Assembly (NCBI GenBank): GCA_028829895.1
Contig: CM054179.1
Span: 100,649,875 to 100,713,874, forward strand
Source of the DNA: Sinotaia quadrata
Lineage: Eukaryota; Mollusca; Gastropoda; Architaenioglossa; Viviparidae
Direction of reading: 5' to 3'
DNA: 64,000 bases
Shown here: positions 12,116 through 22,749 of the stretch, in pieces
Numbering within the stretch: the first letter of the stretch is position 1
Layout: each line of letters opens with the position of its first letter
Translations under genes and position numbers: made by a program
The notes under the pieces: generated by a model
Told to the model about the DNA's origin: nothing
What the model saw: only the letters and a program-made list of their open reading frames with translations
Databases searched by the model: none

Positions 12116-14090
12116 AAGAAAGAAGAATTATTAATACTTTCAGGTACGATGTTCTCAGAATCAGCCATCGGCCATTATTCAGGAGCTAGTTCTACTGCCA
12201 TGTACCCGTTTCACTAGCATGGGTGTGATGGACAGGTGTCCCGATGATTAAGTATTGGTTGGTCAAGTAAGGGGCGCTTCCGGCTTAGTAGTAGTGTAGG
12301 GGGCGCTTCCGGCTTAGTAGTAGTGTAGGGGCGCTTCTGGCTTAGTAGTAGTGTAGGGGGCGCTTCCGGCTTCCGCCGCTTTAGCGCTTTTAGGATTAAG
12401 TATACTCTTGCCCGGATGTTGAGGTATGATTCTTTCAACCAACGAAAACCAGTGCGGGATGCGTAACATCTGCGGGAGTGTTCCCGACCACAATGCGGAC
12501 GATTACATCAAAATCCTTTAAAGTTAGATTTATTCTAAATCAATGCGTGTGTTTGTGTGTCCGTTACGTAATAAATAGATGACAGCTGTAGAGATTACAG
12601 AAGTGTCAGTAACCTGTATCTTATGGATTGACAGTAGAGTCCATCAAGTTTGGTGCAGTGTTTTGAACCGCTGTTAGAGCCAACCGATGGAAGTATACAA
12701 GCCCTAGCCGTCGTCCAACCCGTCTCGAGGCTGACCCACTAGATTTTAAGACCACTTCGATATCCGTCCAGTCCAAAGAAATATAAAGCCATAACTTTTC
12801 CCCTAGCATGAATTAAACCACAAATTTATCTACTAGATAAATGTCTTAATTATATAAATAATTGTTATCTTTTAATCCTTTCTGGACATCGATTTGTATG
12901 TTTAATTGACACTCAGGATGGTTTGTCTGAAGAAAAATAAAAATTGATTGATAAACAAATCTTGGGTATTTATATTTGCAAACGTCTCGATGTTGGATCT
13001 TTTAAGTAACGTCTGTATTCTATCCACCCGTTAGAAGAAAGTGATTGGATAGATTGCTCAGAGGGTGGGGCATAAGTTAACATTGGATGCAACTTTCTTG
13101 ATAAATTGTACCGGAAAGCACTGTGCTTTTATTGTTGTTTGACTTTTATGGAAACACACAAAGAGGAAATTTTCATGCCCTTGCAATCAAATGTATTCTT
13201 ATGACACATAATAAAACAATTTAAATTTAGCAGCTCTACCCAACCATTCATAATAGTACTCCACTTAAACTGAGCTAATTAATTCGAAATGGTTCTCTAG
13301 CTCTTTGCTAACCTTAGTCATGTATGTTAATGACTCTTCCTTGATTTCGTCACAACCGCCCACCTGAGTTCGGGCACTAAATATATTCTCATTTCACACG
13401 AGTGGGGGTGATGGGGAGAGTCATGGGTTCTTAATTAGTGACCTCATTGTTGTGTAGCAACAGCGCATTCTACTTGTACACCATGAAAGGACACAGCTCG
13501 AGCCCTATTTAGTCAATGGGGGGGGGGGGGGGGGATTTGCCCTTGCTCAATCTACGGAACACAAACGATGACGTTATATTATCTCTTTTCAAGCCTCGAA
13601 CTGTTCAATCCATTGGCTTACCTTAAAATGGAGAGTATACTTATTCAATCAATTGAGCTTAATCGATGACGTCACAGCTTAAAATAACCACACACTTTCA
13701 GTCCCACCCAAACACTGATTTCATTGGCTAGAATTCCGTATTAGTTGTTTTGAGTGCGTGGGATGTACAATGGTGGTAGCCGCTACAGTTGCTGAATGAA
13801 ACAAACATAAGAAAAAAATGTAAAAGAAATGAAACAATCGAACGGTACAAACAGCAAGAAGTAGTCAATGAAATGAACACAATCCCTGGTCGCAGTGCTT
13901 TAACCAAGCAGCCTTAAACAGACGCAAACTCCCCCAACCCCCAACCCCCAAAGATGCAGCAAGTCAGTTCCCGCCAAAAGTAAACGTCTCAGGGCGTTGC
14001 AGATGGCGCGGCACTTGCGTCCTGGTGGGATTGAAGAAAGGTGTACGTACTGTCACGTCTGCGCATGTTTGCTCGCGCGGGTGACATGCA
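12116..14090. other. Spacer upstream of the presumed promoter
   Basis: No supported gene. It contains a 31-bp minisatellite (about 12268-12370, core gcgcttccggcttagtagta) and a run of 17 G at 13518-13534. Composition becomes GC-richer from about 13,920 towards the presumed promoter. Confidence 0.5.
12268..12370. repeat. 31-bp minisatellite
   Basis: Three full copies and a partial one of a unit containing ggggcgcttccggcttagta and gtagtgta. The 74-codon - strand ORF over it is a repeat read-through. Confidence 0.9.
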
Positions 14091-14094
14091 TCAG

Positions 14095-14101
14095 TATTTA
14101 A
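14095..14101 (+). promoter_or_regulatory. Candidate TATA-like box of the DSL/EGF gene
   Basis: TATTTAA lies in a locally GC- and CpG-rich stretch (gcgcatg, gctcgcgcgggtg, gtcgccgcc). It is followed by initiator-like cacagttg at about 14112. From here to the ATG at 14448 I find no other ATG on the + strand, as expected of a scanned 5' leader. No direct start-site evidence exists. Confidence 0.4.
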
Positions 14102-14109
14102 GTCGCCGC

Positions 14110-14447
14110 CACACAGTTGCAGATCTGAGGATTAACTAGAAGAAACAGCAAGAGGAAGCCCGCACGGCACAGGGGTCACAATCGAGAAAGAAAGGGAAAA
14201 GGGAAGAAGACAACAGTTGTGGGCTCGCCGTGTGTGTTGTTTGACGGTTTTCAATCGTTTCTCCACTACAAAAGTATCATAGCGCCGGCTGACAACCACG
14301 AATCACCTACATTGAGAAGAAGGGGAGAGAACTTTATACTTTTGAGGGAAAAATCAACACATAACAATTAAAGCAGGACCACAACTTCAAGAAGGGAAGC
14401 TCTACACTAACTTACCAATATTTTGGCTGTCAATACAGCTACCAGAG
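14110..14447 (+). other. Presumed 5' leader, ATG-free
   Basis: About 340 nt without a single ATG, purine-rich and GC-richer than the surroundings. It leads to the ATG at 14448, which has G at -3 and G at +4 (accagagATGG). The start at about 14110 is a guess from the TATA-like box. Confidence 0.4.
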
Positions 14448-14510
14448 ATGGTCCATATATACGACTGTTACATTGTACTATCAGCTTGTATACTATGGAC
14501 ACTATTCAAG
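14448..14510 (+). CDS. Exon 1: signal-peptide-like start of DSL/EGF protein (copy A)
   Basis: Encodes 21 residues starting MVHIYDC, followed by a hydrophobic core (YIVLSACILWTLF), and ends in AAG|gtaaga, a strong phase-0 donor. The next recognised coding exon (30014) starts in phase 0, so joining them gives a secreted protein whose mature part would begin near EGATTG. The ATG has a good context and is the first in the presumed leader. The exon is repeated twice at 102-bp spacing. The signal-peptide call rests on hydrophobicity alone, the cleavage site is not ideal by the -3/-1 rule, and the join across about 15.5 kb of intron is inferred. Confidence 0.45.
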
Positions 14511-14549
14511 GTAAGATTTACAGAAAACAAAATTATACAGTTACCAGAG

Positions 14550-14612
14550 ATGGTCCATATATACGACTGTTACATGATACTATCAGCTTGTATACTATGG
14601 ACACTATTCAAG
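14550..14612 (+). CDS. Exon 1 copy B (tandem duplicate)
   Basis: Same 63-nt coding block as copy A with one region changed (YMILSAC in place of YIVLSAC). It has the same ATG context and the same gtaaga donor, and an acceptor-like atacag lies just upstream. It could be an alternative first or cassette exon. If the copy A donor is skipped, the frame reads straight through because the unit is 34 codons. Confidence 0.3.
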
Positions 14613-14651
14613 GTAAGATTTACAGAAAACAAAATTATACAGCTACCAGAG

Positions 14652-14714
14652 ATGGTCCATATATACGACTGTTACATTGTACTATCAGCTTGCATACTAT
14701 GGACACTATTCAAG
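14652..14714 (+). CDS. Exon 1 copy C (tandem duplicate)
   Basis: Third copy, with the same encoded residues as copy A and a conserved gtaaga donor. It precedes a minisatellite made of shorter, unrelated units. Confidence 0.3.
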
Positions 14715-14740
14715 GTAAGATTTACTGAAAACAAAATTAG

Positions 14741-15118
14741 ATCTCTATATGACTACAAAATTAGACCTCTATATGACTAAACAATTAGACCTCTATATGA
14801 CTATAAAATTACACCTCTATATGACTACAAAATTACACCTCTATATGACGACAAAATTACACCTCTATATCATAGTATATGACTACAAAATTACACCTCT
14901 ATATCATAGTATATGACTACAAAATTACACCTCTATATCATAGTATATGACTACAAAATTACACCTCTATATGACTACAAAATTAGACCGCTATATGACT
15001 ACAAAATTACACCTCTCATAGTATATGACTACAAAATTACACCTCTATATCATAGTATATGACTACAAAATTACACCTCTATATGACTACAAAATTAGAC
15101 CGCTATATGACTACAAAA
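14741..15118. repeat. Minisatellite, about 24-bp core
   Basis: Repeated gactacaaaattacacctct with variable insertions of atcatagtatat. It begins just after the last exon 1 copy. Confidence 0.93.
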
Positions 15119-15411
15119 AGCGTCCACACATACACACTCACACAGTTGAAAAAACATTAGATAACATTTTATTAAATTCCTTGTGAGCCTAATAATATTA
15201 TTATAAAATCATTCTCCCCTTCCCCCTCAAGACAAAGGCGACGGATCACACAAAATTCCAGGCAACCAATACGTACTTACGTTTCCTTAGATGACTTTGC
15301 GGAATTAATCGTTGCTTAATAACTTAAAGATGCAATGTTCGTCGCCAAGCAATGTTAATTGACAACTTATCCTCTTCGAAAACATTACTACCAGTTTGTA
15401 TACGAATTTCT

Positions 15412-15645
15412 TATTGAAATGAAAATCGCGAAATTGTATCTAACGCTGTAAGTACATGAGTACTTGTAATTGAAATGAAAATCACGTAATTGTATCTAAC
15501 GCTGTAAGTACAGGAGTACTTGTAATTGAAATGAAAATCGCGAAATTATATCTAACGCTGTAAGTACAGGAGTCCTTGTAATTGAAATGAAAATTACGTA
15601 ATTGTATCTAACGGTGTACGTACAGGAGTACTTGTAATTGAAATG
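15412..15645. repeat. 56-57-bp minisatellite
   Basis: Four copies of a unit beginning attgaaatgaaaatcgcg and containing tatctaacgctgtaagta. Confidence 0.93.
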
Positions 15646-16841
15646 CACGACATATTTTAATATTGTCCGTTAATACCATTCACTTTATGTGAAATGTTGC
15701 ACATTATTTTTTTCAAAATATATAATGAGTTTTTGTTTTTTTTAATGGGAAAAAGCAACACCACGCTCCTAAGTTGTGTTGTGTTAGGGTCTGCTGTGTG
15801 GGTGTTTCAGTGTTTTGTTTGTTTTGTGATTTTGCTGGGGATTTTTCTTTTATTTAGTTGCTTTCTTTCGTTTTATTTTCTCGATGGCATCTAGGTTTAT
15901 TCAGTAAAATTGTGTTCGAAAATGAAAATATTTATAATCAAGCCATAATGGCAGAAACAAAATGTCATGCCACCTGCCAGACGAGTCCTGAGATTGTTTG
16001 GACAGAGTGTTTGAAACAGAAGTGGTTGAAGATTCTAAACAGAAGGCCACCTGGTGTCTTGTGGGGTCGCAGAAATGATCCAGTGCTCATATGTTTGACA
16101 ATGCGAATTCCATCCGCAGAAAGTTCTCCTCTGGAATTTCGCAGTTTGCTTAGGGCACTGGAATCTTGTATTTGTCACCTGACCCGTCCATAGGTACCGG
16201 GTGCCTATTCCTGCACCAGCGTCTCTAACATCGATGTTGGTGAAGTGGTTTTTGCTAGTCGTCAGGTCTCTGCTTTTTACTAATGTAGATTGAACTTTTC
16301 TTCTTCACCATCATCAGTATTTATTATTATTATTATATTCATGGTAATATTAATACTAGTGTTGCTGTTACTATTCTGCTATTACAAATAATGACAGTGA
16401 TTTCATTTTACTTGTGTGCTTGTCGTGTCCTTCCTTTCATGATTGCAATTACTGTAAATCTGACGTGAGACTGTTACGATATTTTTGTTGTAAGTATCTT
16501 TTGCATCGCTGCTGAACATCACCACTGTAGTTTATTAGACTGACTTGTCAACATTAACACCAGCTACACGACAAAGGTGATGACTATTATGTGTCATAGT
16601 CGATTAGCACATAAAATATAAATATAGATTTTGAGGGAAACAAACATTGTTCTTTGCAACGATTTTCAGCTCTATACGCTTTCAAAAAAAAAAAAAGGAG
16701 TTGTTGGTTTAATTACATGTCGCTTTTCATTTTAATTAATTAGTCCCAGAAAGTCATGTAAATTTACTAATAACATGCAATTATAAATTTTTATAATTAA
16801 AATAAGTTTTAATTAAAGTAAGTTTTGACATGTCTTTCTGT

Positions 16842-17070
16842 CCATATATCTATCCACCTATCTATCCAATCATCCATTCATCCATTCATCCGACCGTCCT
16901 TCTATCTATCTATCTATCTATCTATCTGTCCTTAATTCCGTCTATCTATCTGTCTGTTAACACTCTGTCTATCTATCTGTCTGTGTGTCTGTCTGTCTAT
17001 CTGTCTGTCTGTCTGTCTATCTGTCTGTCTGTCTATCTGTGTGTCTGTCTATCTATCTATCTATCTAAAA
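16842..17070. repeat. TCTA/TCTG/TCCA tetranucleotide array
   Basis: Degenerate tetranucleotide microsatellite, tatc- and tgtc-rich; the source of a Tyr-Leu-Ser-Ile type spurious ORF. Confidence 0.95.
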
Positions 17071-17426
17071 GTATGATTGCACCACTTGTTTATTATTTCG
17101 TTCTCGTTTCTCGGTGTGTTTGTCTGTACATTTCATTTCTTACATGGATTTCGATGTCAAATCGTCGATAACACAATTAGAATGACTAAACAGCCTCACT
17201 TCAAGCTACTTCCTGACGATGGCAGCCCATGACTCGTTTGGTCTAAAATTTTATCCGTAATCCTGTTAGCACACTGCCTATCCATGCAATATCCTAAGAA
17301 AGCTTCACTGAACGTTTCTTTCATTCAAAGTTGTCTTCTCTCTCTCTATTCCCCCTCCCCTCGCTCATTCTTGAACGAGGCGCAGCGCGCGACATTAGTA
17401 ACAGGAAAAGTTCAACTGTTACTACT

Positions 17427-19120
17427 TGTGACGATGTGTGACAAATTCTGTGTCATGACCTCGTGACCCAATTGCTCGTTTCAAAATTAAATTTTTGAAC
17501 GGACCTTTGTTGAAATTCACCCGTGATACATCAGTATCGAGAGAAGCTTTCTAGCAAGGTCGGATTGTTGCATAACTTTAGGCCAGTGTCCAGCACCTTC
17601 GAGATCAAACATACCACGTGAGCGGTCACGTGATGCGTTCAATGCAGTTTCATAAAATACGATCATAACGCGCCAAAACTCTCACTCACTTCCAGACCGG
17701 CAGACATACCAGGCAGCTTTAACATAGCTCCGTCCCGCCGCCATACCAGAGTCGTAAGAGAGTCGAAGATGAACCCGCGCTAGAGCAGTAAAATCTACTT
17801 TGAAGAGGTAACAATAACACGTCTACTTCTTACAGTATCTATTGCATTTATTGATTGTATTTTGTAATTGAATTGACGTATGTATTTTGTGCAGCTTAGC
17901 GCTATTTTAGCCAAAGCACGTGTTTCGATGTAAAGGGACAAATCTAAAAGTTATTGTATATAAATTATTGTAACTTTTTCTTATCTTTAATTTATATAAA
18001 TCGTAAATTCACTAGTGCCGCCAGTATGTCTGTGCACGTGGTGAATTCTTCTTTGTAATTCAAATTGTTCTTGCATATAATTTTTCGTGTAAAATTGTAA
18101 AGCATTCATGCTTCATTTTGAATTAATCCTTTGTGTGAATTCTAATTTTTAATGCTGTAAATATTTGAGAATTCATACGTTCGTGTAACGTTATATGTAA
18201 CACGCACGTGGACCACAATGTATATTTAAATATAACTATATTTGAATTGTAAACGACACGATAGTCAAAGATTCTAAATTCAGAACCTTAAACAAAGAAA
18301 CATGTGCTTGGGTTTTGCGAATATAGACGCAAATAGTTACAGAGCCCAAATCCTTTGTTTCAGCCGGGTTCTTCTTATGTTACTCCTCTCTACCTTCGTA
18401 CTTCTTGAGTCGTACACCGACTCGGGTGTCTTCATGACCCATACGTGAACTATGCAGAAGTACCTCGTGTTAACTAGGGTTAACGATTCGTCGCAAGTAC
18501 ATTAGCGATGCAGTAATTGAGTGGACGATTGACTGTTATGCTATGCAGTACTGACGATGAGCCAAAGGATGTGGACCAGTTCTAACCAGTTGAACCCCAC
18601 ATGCGACCAAGAGTGTAGTTAAGTATATCTACTAGGGTCCAGAATCAAGTGACTATTTGGCAACGAAAAGAGAATTCTCGTTAAGACTCTTAACAAAGAC
18701 GGTAAAATGAGAGAACAACGCTGTGTAGAATTAAGACGTCGTGTTGTAATTAATCGTTGCTGTTAATTGTTAAACTTATTAAATCTTATTTCATTTTGTT
18801 AAGAACCTCTTTTTGTAGTAAATTGTATGCATATAGACCAAATGGGATTGGATGGGGGCTGTCTGAGCTAAACGAATGACGTAATGAATGCATATGAATC
18901 TAAGAGAGTTTTTAATGATTTCCAATCTAGCTAATGTACGCAAATTATCAGTTTCGTAAATCTGTGATCTAGACTACAAAGATGCATTTTTAATTTAGTC
19001 GAATGATGATTTGAGCAACCAGTCTGTTTAGGTTAAACAAAAGGGAATTAATTTAAATAGTAAATTAAAGTTCTATAATTTCCTAAGCAGGGTCTTTAAA
19101 TAAATACTGGAAACGTAACA
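17427..19120 (+). repeat. 5' LTR of element copy 2
   Basis: 1,694 bp, starting tgtgacgatg and ending aaacgtaaca. TATATAAA at 17957-17964 and a second TATATAAAT near 17993 are possible promoter boxes. AATAAA at 19099-19104 is close to the LTR end. None of these is proven functional. Confidence 0.96.
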
Positions 19121-19122
19121 AG

Positions 19123-19140
19123 TGGGGGCTCGTCCGGGAT
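19123..19140 (+). other. Primer binding site, tRNA-Pro type
   Basis: TGGGGGCTCGTCCGGGAT starts 2 nt after the 5' LTR. It is the same 18-mer used by murine leukaemia viruses, complementary to the 3' end of tRNA-Pro including CCA. The 2-nt gap after the LTR is also as in those elements. It shows tRNA-Pro priming and does not by itself show relationship to gammaretroviruses. Confidence 0.95.
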
Positions 19141-19737
19141 TGATATGTATTAAATTGTAACATTTTTTATACATAGGGCGTATCATAAACCTAGAAACGA
19201 ACGAACGAACATCTGAGAATTGCCAATATTCTATTGATTCAGGATTGTTGAAATATTTATCTTGCTTTTGTTGTGACATGTGCATGTATTCTTTTGCAGA
19301 GTAGCGTGCATGTTAGTTAATGTTGATATATTTAAGCGTAGTTAAATATGTCATGTTAGCTATTGAATGATTTATTTAGTATTGTGTTACTGGATACTTC
19401 ATTGTAAGAAGTCGACGTGTTATACCGCCAGCTAGGAGAGTTATCGGTAGTAACAGACTTCGGACTATTATATTTAGGGTGCTAAGTATAATGTGTAATG
19501 TTGTATGGTCGGAGCCGTGACATTACGGAAGCCTTGGAGACAACAGATTGTAACCAAGCAGGTGAACGTGTAACCAACGCGTAATTTATTTCGGAAGGTG
19601 TTCTGAATAAATTCAATAATTTTTGTAAGGTTGTAGCCTAAAAGTTATTGTGGGATAAAAGCGGAGTTTTATCGCCTACGGTTAGATACACAATCACGAG
19701 AGATATTTATTGTAGCCAGACGCGCTAAATAAATAAG
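19141..19737 (+). other. 5' leader of element copy 2
   Basis: About 600 bp between primer binding site and ORF. It is conserved with copy 1 (9745-10324) and holds no long ORF. By position it should carry the packaging signal, but no motif is recognisable. Confidence 0.5.
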
Positions 19738-22700
19738 ATGGATCTCGAACAGACTATTGCGAGTCTGAGAGAGATAGGTTCCTTGATCGGATACCGAACG
19801 GAAGACGAGGTAATGAACTTCGTGAGAACTGAACTAGACAGGAGAGAGAAAGCAAAGAGAGAGGAAGAGGAAGAAGAAAGGTTAGAGATAGAACATGATC
19901 ACATTATGTCTTTGATACATCTAGGGATCAACTATCGGAAGAACAGTGTAGGGAGCTTACAGCTCATGGAGATTCTAAAACGCGAACAGGAGATAGGCAT
20001 ATCACTAAAATATAAAGGTGAACCGCTACGTAATTCTGCCCTACTTGCACTCAATGAAAAGGAAATAGAACACAGGGAAGAAAAGATATCTTCATTAAGC
20101 TCACGTGTAAAACTTACAGAAGCGCAGTTGTGTGATAAAGATTTCCGATTCAAAGGGGAGGCTGAAATACGAGACTTAACGTTCGAAATTAGAAAGTTGA
20201 AGAAAGAGAGGCTAGTGCTTATGGAAAGGAAAGAAAGTCTAGAATTAGAATGGTTGTGGACAGAAATCGAAACAGAGTCTAAAATTGCTGGGGACGGTAC
20301 TGTTGACAAATTACGACAGGAAGGTCAGGCCGTGAACTTTGACTTGCCGAGGTCAAACACCGCGAGCGTGGAGACTGACACACAGAAATTAGTCGCGCTA
20401 CCGAACACAGCAGACAAAGTAGACAGTTTGATTGAAAACAAAAACAAATGTTTTGACGAAACCATTACAGTTCAACTTGCTAACCAGTTTACAGAAACAG
20501 TTAGCGCACCAAAGCTTGATCTTGAAACAGAGACAAGAAAAGACACTGTTGTTAAGGACTTAATAACACGTGTAGAATTTGGACGAACACATACACCGCC
20601 GTGTACGTGTGACACCTTGTTTGACGGACTGAATGCGCATGATAAGATAGAGACAGATTCTATCAGTTGTGTACCGTTAAGGTGTGATGAAACTTCTAGC
20701 AACACAGTGACTGATTTTTCTGACAGGACAAATATGCATGAGAAGATAGAAACAGATTCTATCGGTTGTGTATTGTTGAAGGGCAGTGACGCATCGACTG
20801 AGTCTACTGACCGAACTGTTAGTTTAAGAGGGAGTCATGAGAATGTGCTCGCTACGAAGACTGACATCGGTAGATCTCGATCTCCGATGATTGACGTGAG
20901 TCATGACGTAATTTTGGAACACAAGATTATTGCGTTATGCGAGGTTTCGAGTGCTAACACATTGATAGCCAGGGAAACAGAAGTATTTGATCCAGATGAC
21001 AGCATAGGTAGCATTACAGACGGAGACAATGTGCCTATGATAAATTCATTTACTTCAGATGACATGACAGTTGTCAGAGCTGAGACAGAGTTCTTTTCCA
21101 AACGTGACATGGAAGAAGATATAGTCGAAAACTGTACAAGGACGAAATCTAGTATTTCTAACATAGGGATATTAGAGACGGTCAACGATAATGCATGTGT
21201 ACTGACGTGTATGCACGCAGTTGTCAGAGACATGGCAGAACTGTCTGCAGATAAATCACTTAACGGAATTAGTGACGTAGACAGAAGCCACGGTACATGG
21301 ACTACCTTTATGGACTCACCTGTTGAGATAAAGGAATGTCATGAGTACGTACCAAAAACTGAGACAAGTGGAAGTAAGGAGGAGGGGGTTTCATTAACTG
21401 ATATGTTCCTTGATTCACTGATGATAAGTACGGAGTGTAATCCCGAATTGATCAAAGACACAGTACAAATGAGTGACAGAACTAGATCGATAGACAATGA
21501 AAACCGGAGTGACGGACTGATAACCAGAGTAGGTGGGGCATCAGGGCTGTTACTGACATCAGATGCAGAGAATTATGATAGAGGAAACAGTGGGAGTGTA
21601 ACCTACAACACACAGAGAGTAGACATAGTGATGTTATTCAGTGTAATAGAGACAGGTAACATTCACTGCCAGTTAGTGACTGAAACTGACAGAATTTCCA
21701 TCATAGATTCTGACGACCTGATGAGAGGACATATTGAATTAACTGAGTCAGTGGAGACAGATTATGTTGGTTCAATAAACGGTATGGTCCAGGGGAGACA
21801 ATCGATAACTCTTGGGGAGTTTAAGACAGAACCCTTGTTCATACAACCACAGGAATCCGACTCGCTAGCGAGTGAGTCTGACCTCACAGTGACTAGAAAA
21901 TACTCGAGTGGAGAGTTAGACAATTCTAGAGTCACAAAAGAGACACAGACTTATGTTGTCAGGGAGAGAGACAAGCTGACAGACATAATAACAGTCGAAC
22001 ACCTAGTTGTGAATGGGTTAAAACAGAAAACAACTAGTGGGATGAGGTATTTCACTTCAGTCTATGATAAAATCAGGAGAACAGAACCTCCAGATTTAGG
22101 GGAGAAGCTAATGTTGCAATTCAGGTACTTCAGAAAGACAGGTAGCCGCGACAGAGCACATTTGCGAACCTATGACGTTAGACTAGATGCGAAATGGACC
22201 CATAGTAGACCTGACGCCATTCCGACAAAAGACGTTGAGTGCATGCGAACTAGGGACGTTCAATGTGTACACAATGACGTAACTACAGATGCACGAAACA
22301 CCAAGAGAGCAAATTTCCATTTGCGTGAGTTCAGTGACAAGGCTAAGAGCGATAGATTTGAAATTCTGACATCGCATAGTCAAGGCCACAGTGACACTGA
22401 CATGATACGAAACGTATCGAGAAGTTTGAAACTGTTAGACAGGGTAGAGACCAGTCATACAGAAACTGACACTACCAAAAACATTTTAAACTTGACAAGT
22501 ACTTTGGAGAGTTTCAAAAGAGATCATGACGATAAAACACTTCAAGGACGTACTTACTGGACGAGAAATGGAAAGTCTAAACTTGACATGCAATATATTG
22601 CACCTCACAGTGACATTCTGACGAACAGAGTAAGAAAGAAAGAATACAGTTGTCATGCCGTAGACATGTTGACACACATGGACGATGACGTGTATTGGGA

Positions 22701-22749
22701 TTGGGACAGAACTACGAAGATTGTGCTAGGCAGGATAGTACAGCAGTAG
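19738..22749 (+). CDS. Single ORF of LTR element copy 2, 1003 aa, unknown function
   Basis: ATG at 19738 is the first in frame after the element leader; the frame is open for 3 kb. The N-terminus (MDLEQTIASL) leads to a charged coiled coil over residues about 30-185, with runs of Glu after DRREKAKRE. An internal duplication is visible: HDKIETDSI at residue 301 and HEKIETDSI at residue 334. The middle is rich in Thr, Ser, Asp and Glu with many ETD motifs. The C-terminal 200 residues are basic and end VYWDWDRTTKIVLGRIVQQ. Relative to copy 1 there are in-frame indels of 1 to 11 residues at seven or more places. I see no polymerase, protease, integrase, zinc-knuckle, signal-peptide or membrane features. 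It could be a Gag-like particle or RNA-packaging protein acting with helper enzymes, but that is speculation. Confidence 0.87.
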   Translation: MDLEQTIASLREIGSLIGYRTEDEVMNFVRTELDRREKAKREEEEEERLEIEHDHIMSLIHLGINYRKNSVGSLQLMEILKREQEIGISLKYKGEPLRNSALLALNEKEIEHREEKISSLSSRVKLTEAQLCDKDFRFKGEAEIRDLTFEIRKLKKERLVLMERKESLELEWLWTEIETESKIAGDGTVDKLRQEGQAVNFDLPRSNTASVETDTQKLVALPNTADKVDSLIENKNKCFDETITVQLANQFTETVSAPKLDLETETRKDTVVKDLITRVEFGRTHTPPCTCDTLFDGLNAHDKIETDSISCVPLRCDETSSNTVTDFSDRTNMHEKIETDSIGCVLLKGSDASTESTDRTVSLRGSHENVLATKTDIGRSRSPMIDVSHDVILEHKIIALCEVSSANTLIARETEVFDPDDSIGSITDGDNVPMINSFTSDDMTVVRAETEFFSKRDMEEDIVENCTRTKSSISNIGILETVNDNACVLTCMHAVVRDMAELSADKSLNGISDVDRSHGTWTTFMDSPVEIKECHEYVPKTETSGSKEEGVSLTDMFLDSLMISTECNPELIKDTVQMSDRTRSIDNENRSDGLITRVGGASGLLLTSDAENYDRGNSGSVTYNTQRVDIVMLFSVIETGNIHCQLVTETDRISIIDSDDLMRGHIELTESVETDYVGSINGMVQGRQSITLGEFKTEPLFIQPQESDSLASESDLTVTRKYSSGELDNSRVTKETQTYVVRERDKLTDIITVEHLVVNGLKQKTTSGMRYFTSVYDKIRRTEPPDLGEKLMLQFRYFRKTGSRDRAHLRTYDVRLDAKWTHSRPDAIPTKDVECMRTRDVQCVHNDVTTDARNTKRANFHLREFSDKAKSDRFEILTSHSQGHSDTDMIRNVSRSLKLLDRVETSHTETDTTKNILNLTSTLESFKRDHDDKTLQGRTYWTRNGKSKLDMQYIAPHSDILTNRVRKKEYSCHAVDMLTHMDDDVYWDWDRTTKIVLGRIVQQ

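Larger units (their letters stand above)
14428..14740. repeat. 102-bp tandem triplication carrying exon 1
   Basis: Three units at exact 102-bp spacing (ATGs at 14448, 14550 and 14652). Each comprises acceptor-like atacag, ATG, hydrophobic coding block, gtaaga donor and an AT-rich linker. Divergence between copies is a few bases, so the expansion is recent. Confidence 0.95.
15119..17426. other. Intron 1, left part
   Basis: Contains the 56-bp array at 15412 and the TCTA/TCTG array at 16842. A 111-codon + frame at 15858-16193 has unremarkable composition and no recognisable domain. No other supported feature. Confidence 0.5.

Noticed and set aside
14423..14780. 110-codon ORF across the three exon 1 copies
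   Set aside because: Read-through of the 102-bp unit. I keep the individual 63-nt blocks with donors as exon candidates, not the continuous ORF as a gene.
15858..16193. 111-codon + strand ORF
   Set aside because: No recognisable domain, no splice pairing and weak composition signal; not enough to call a gene.
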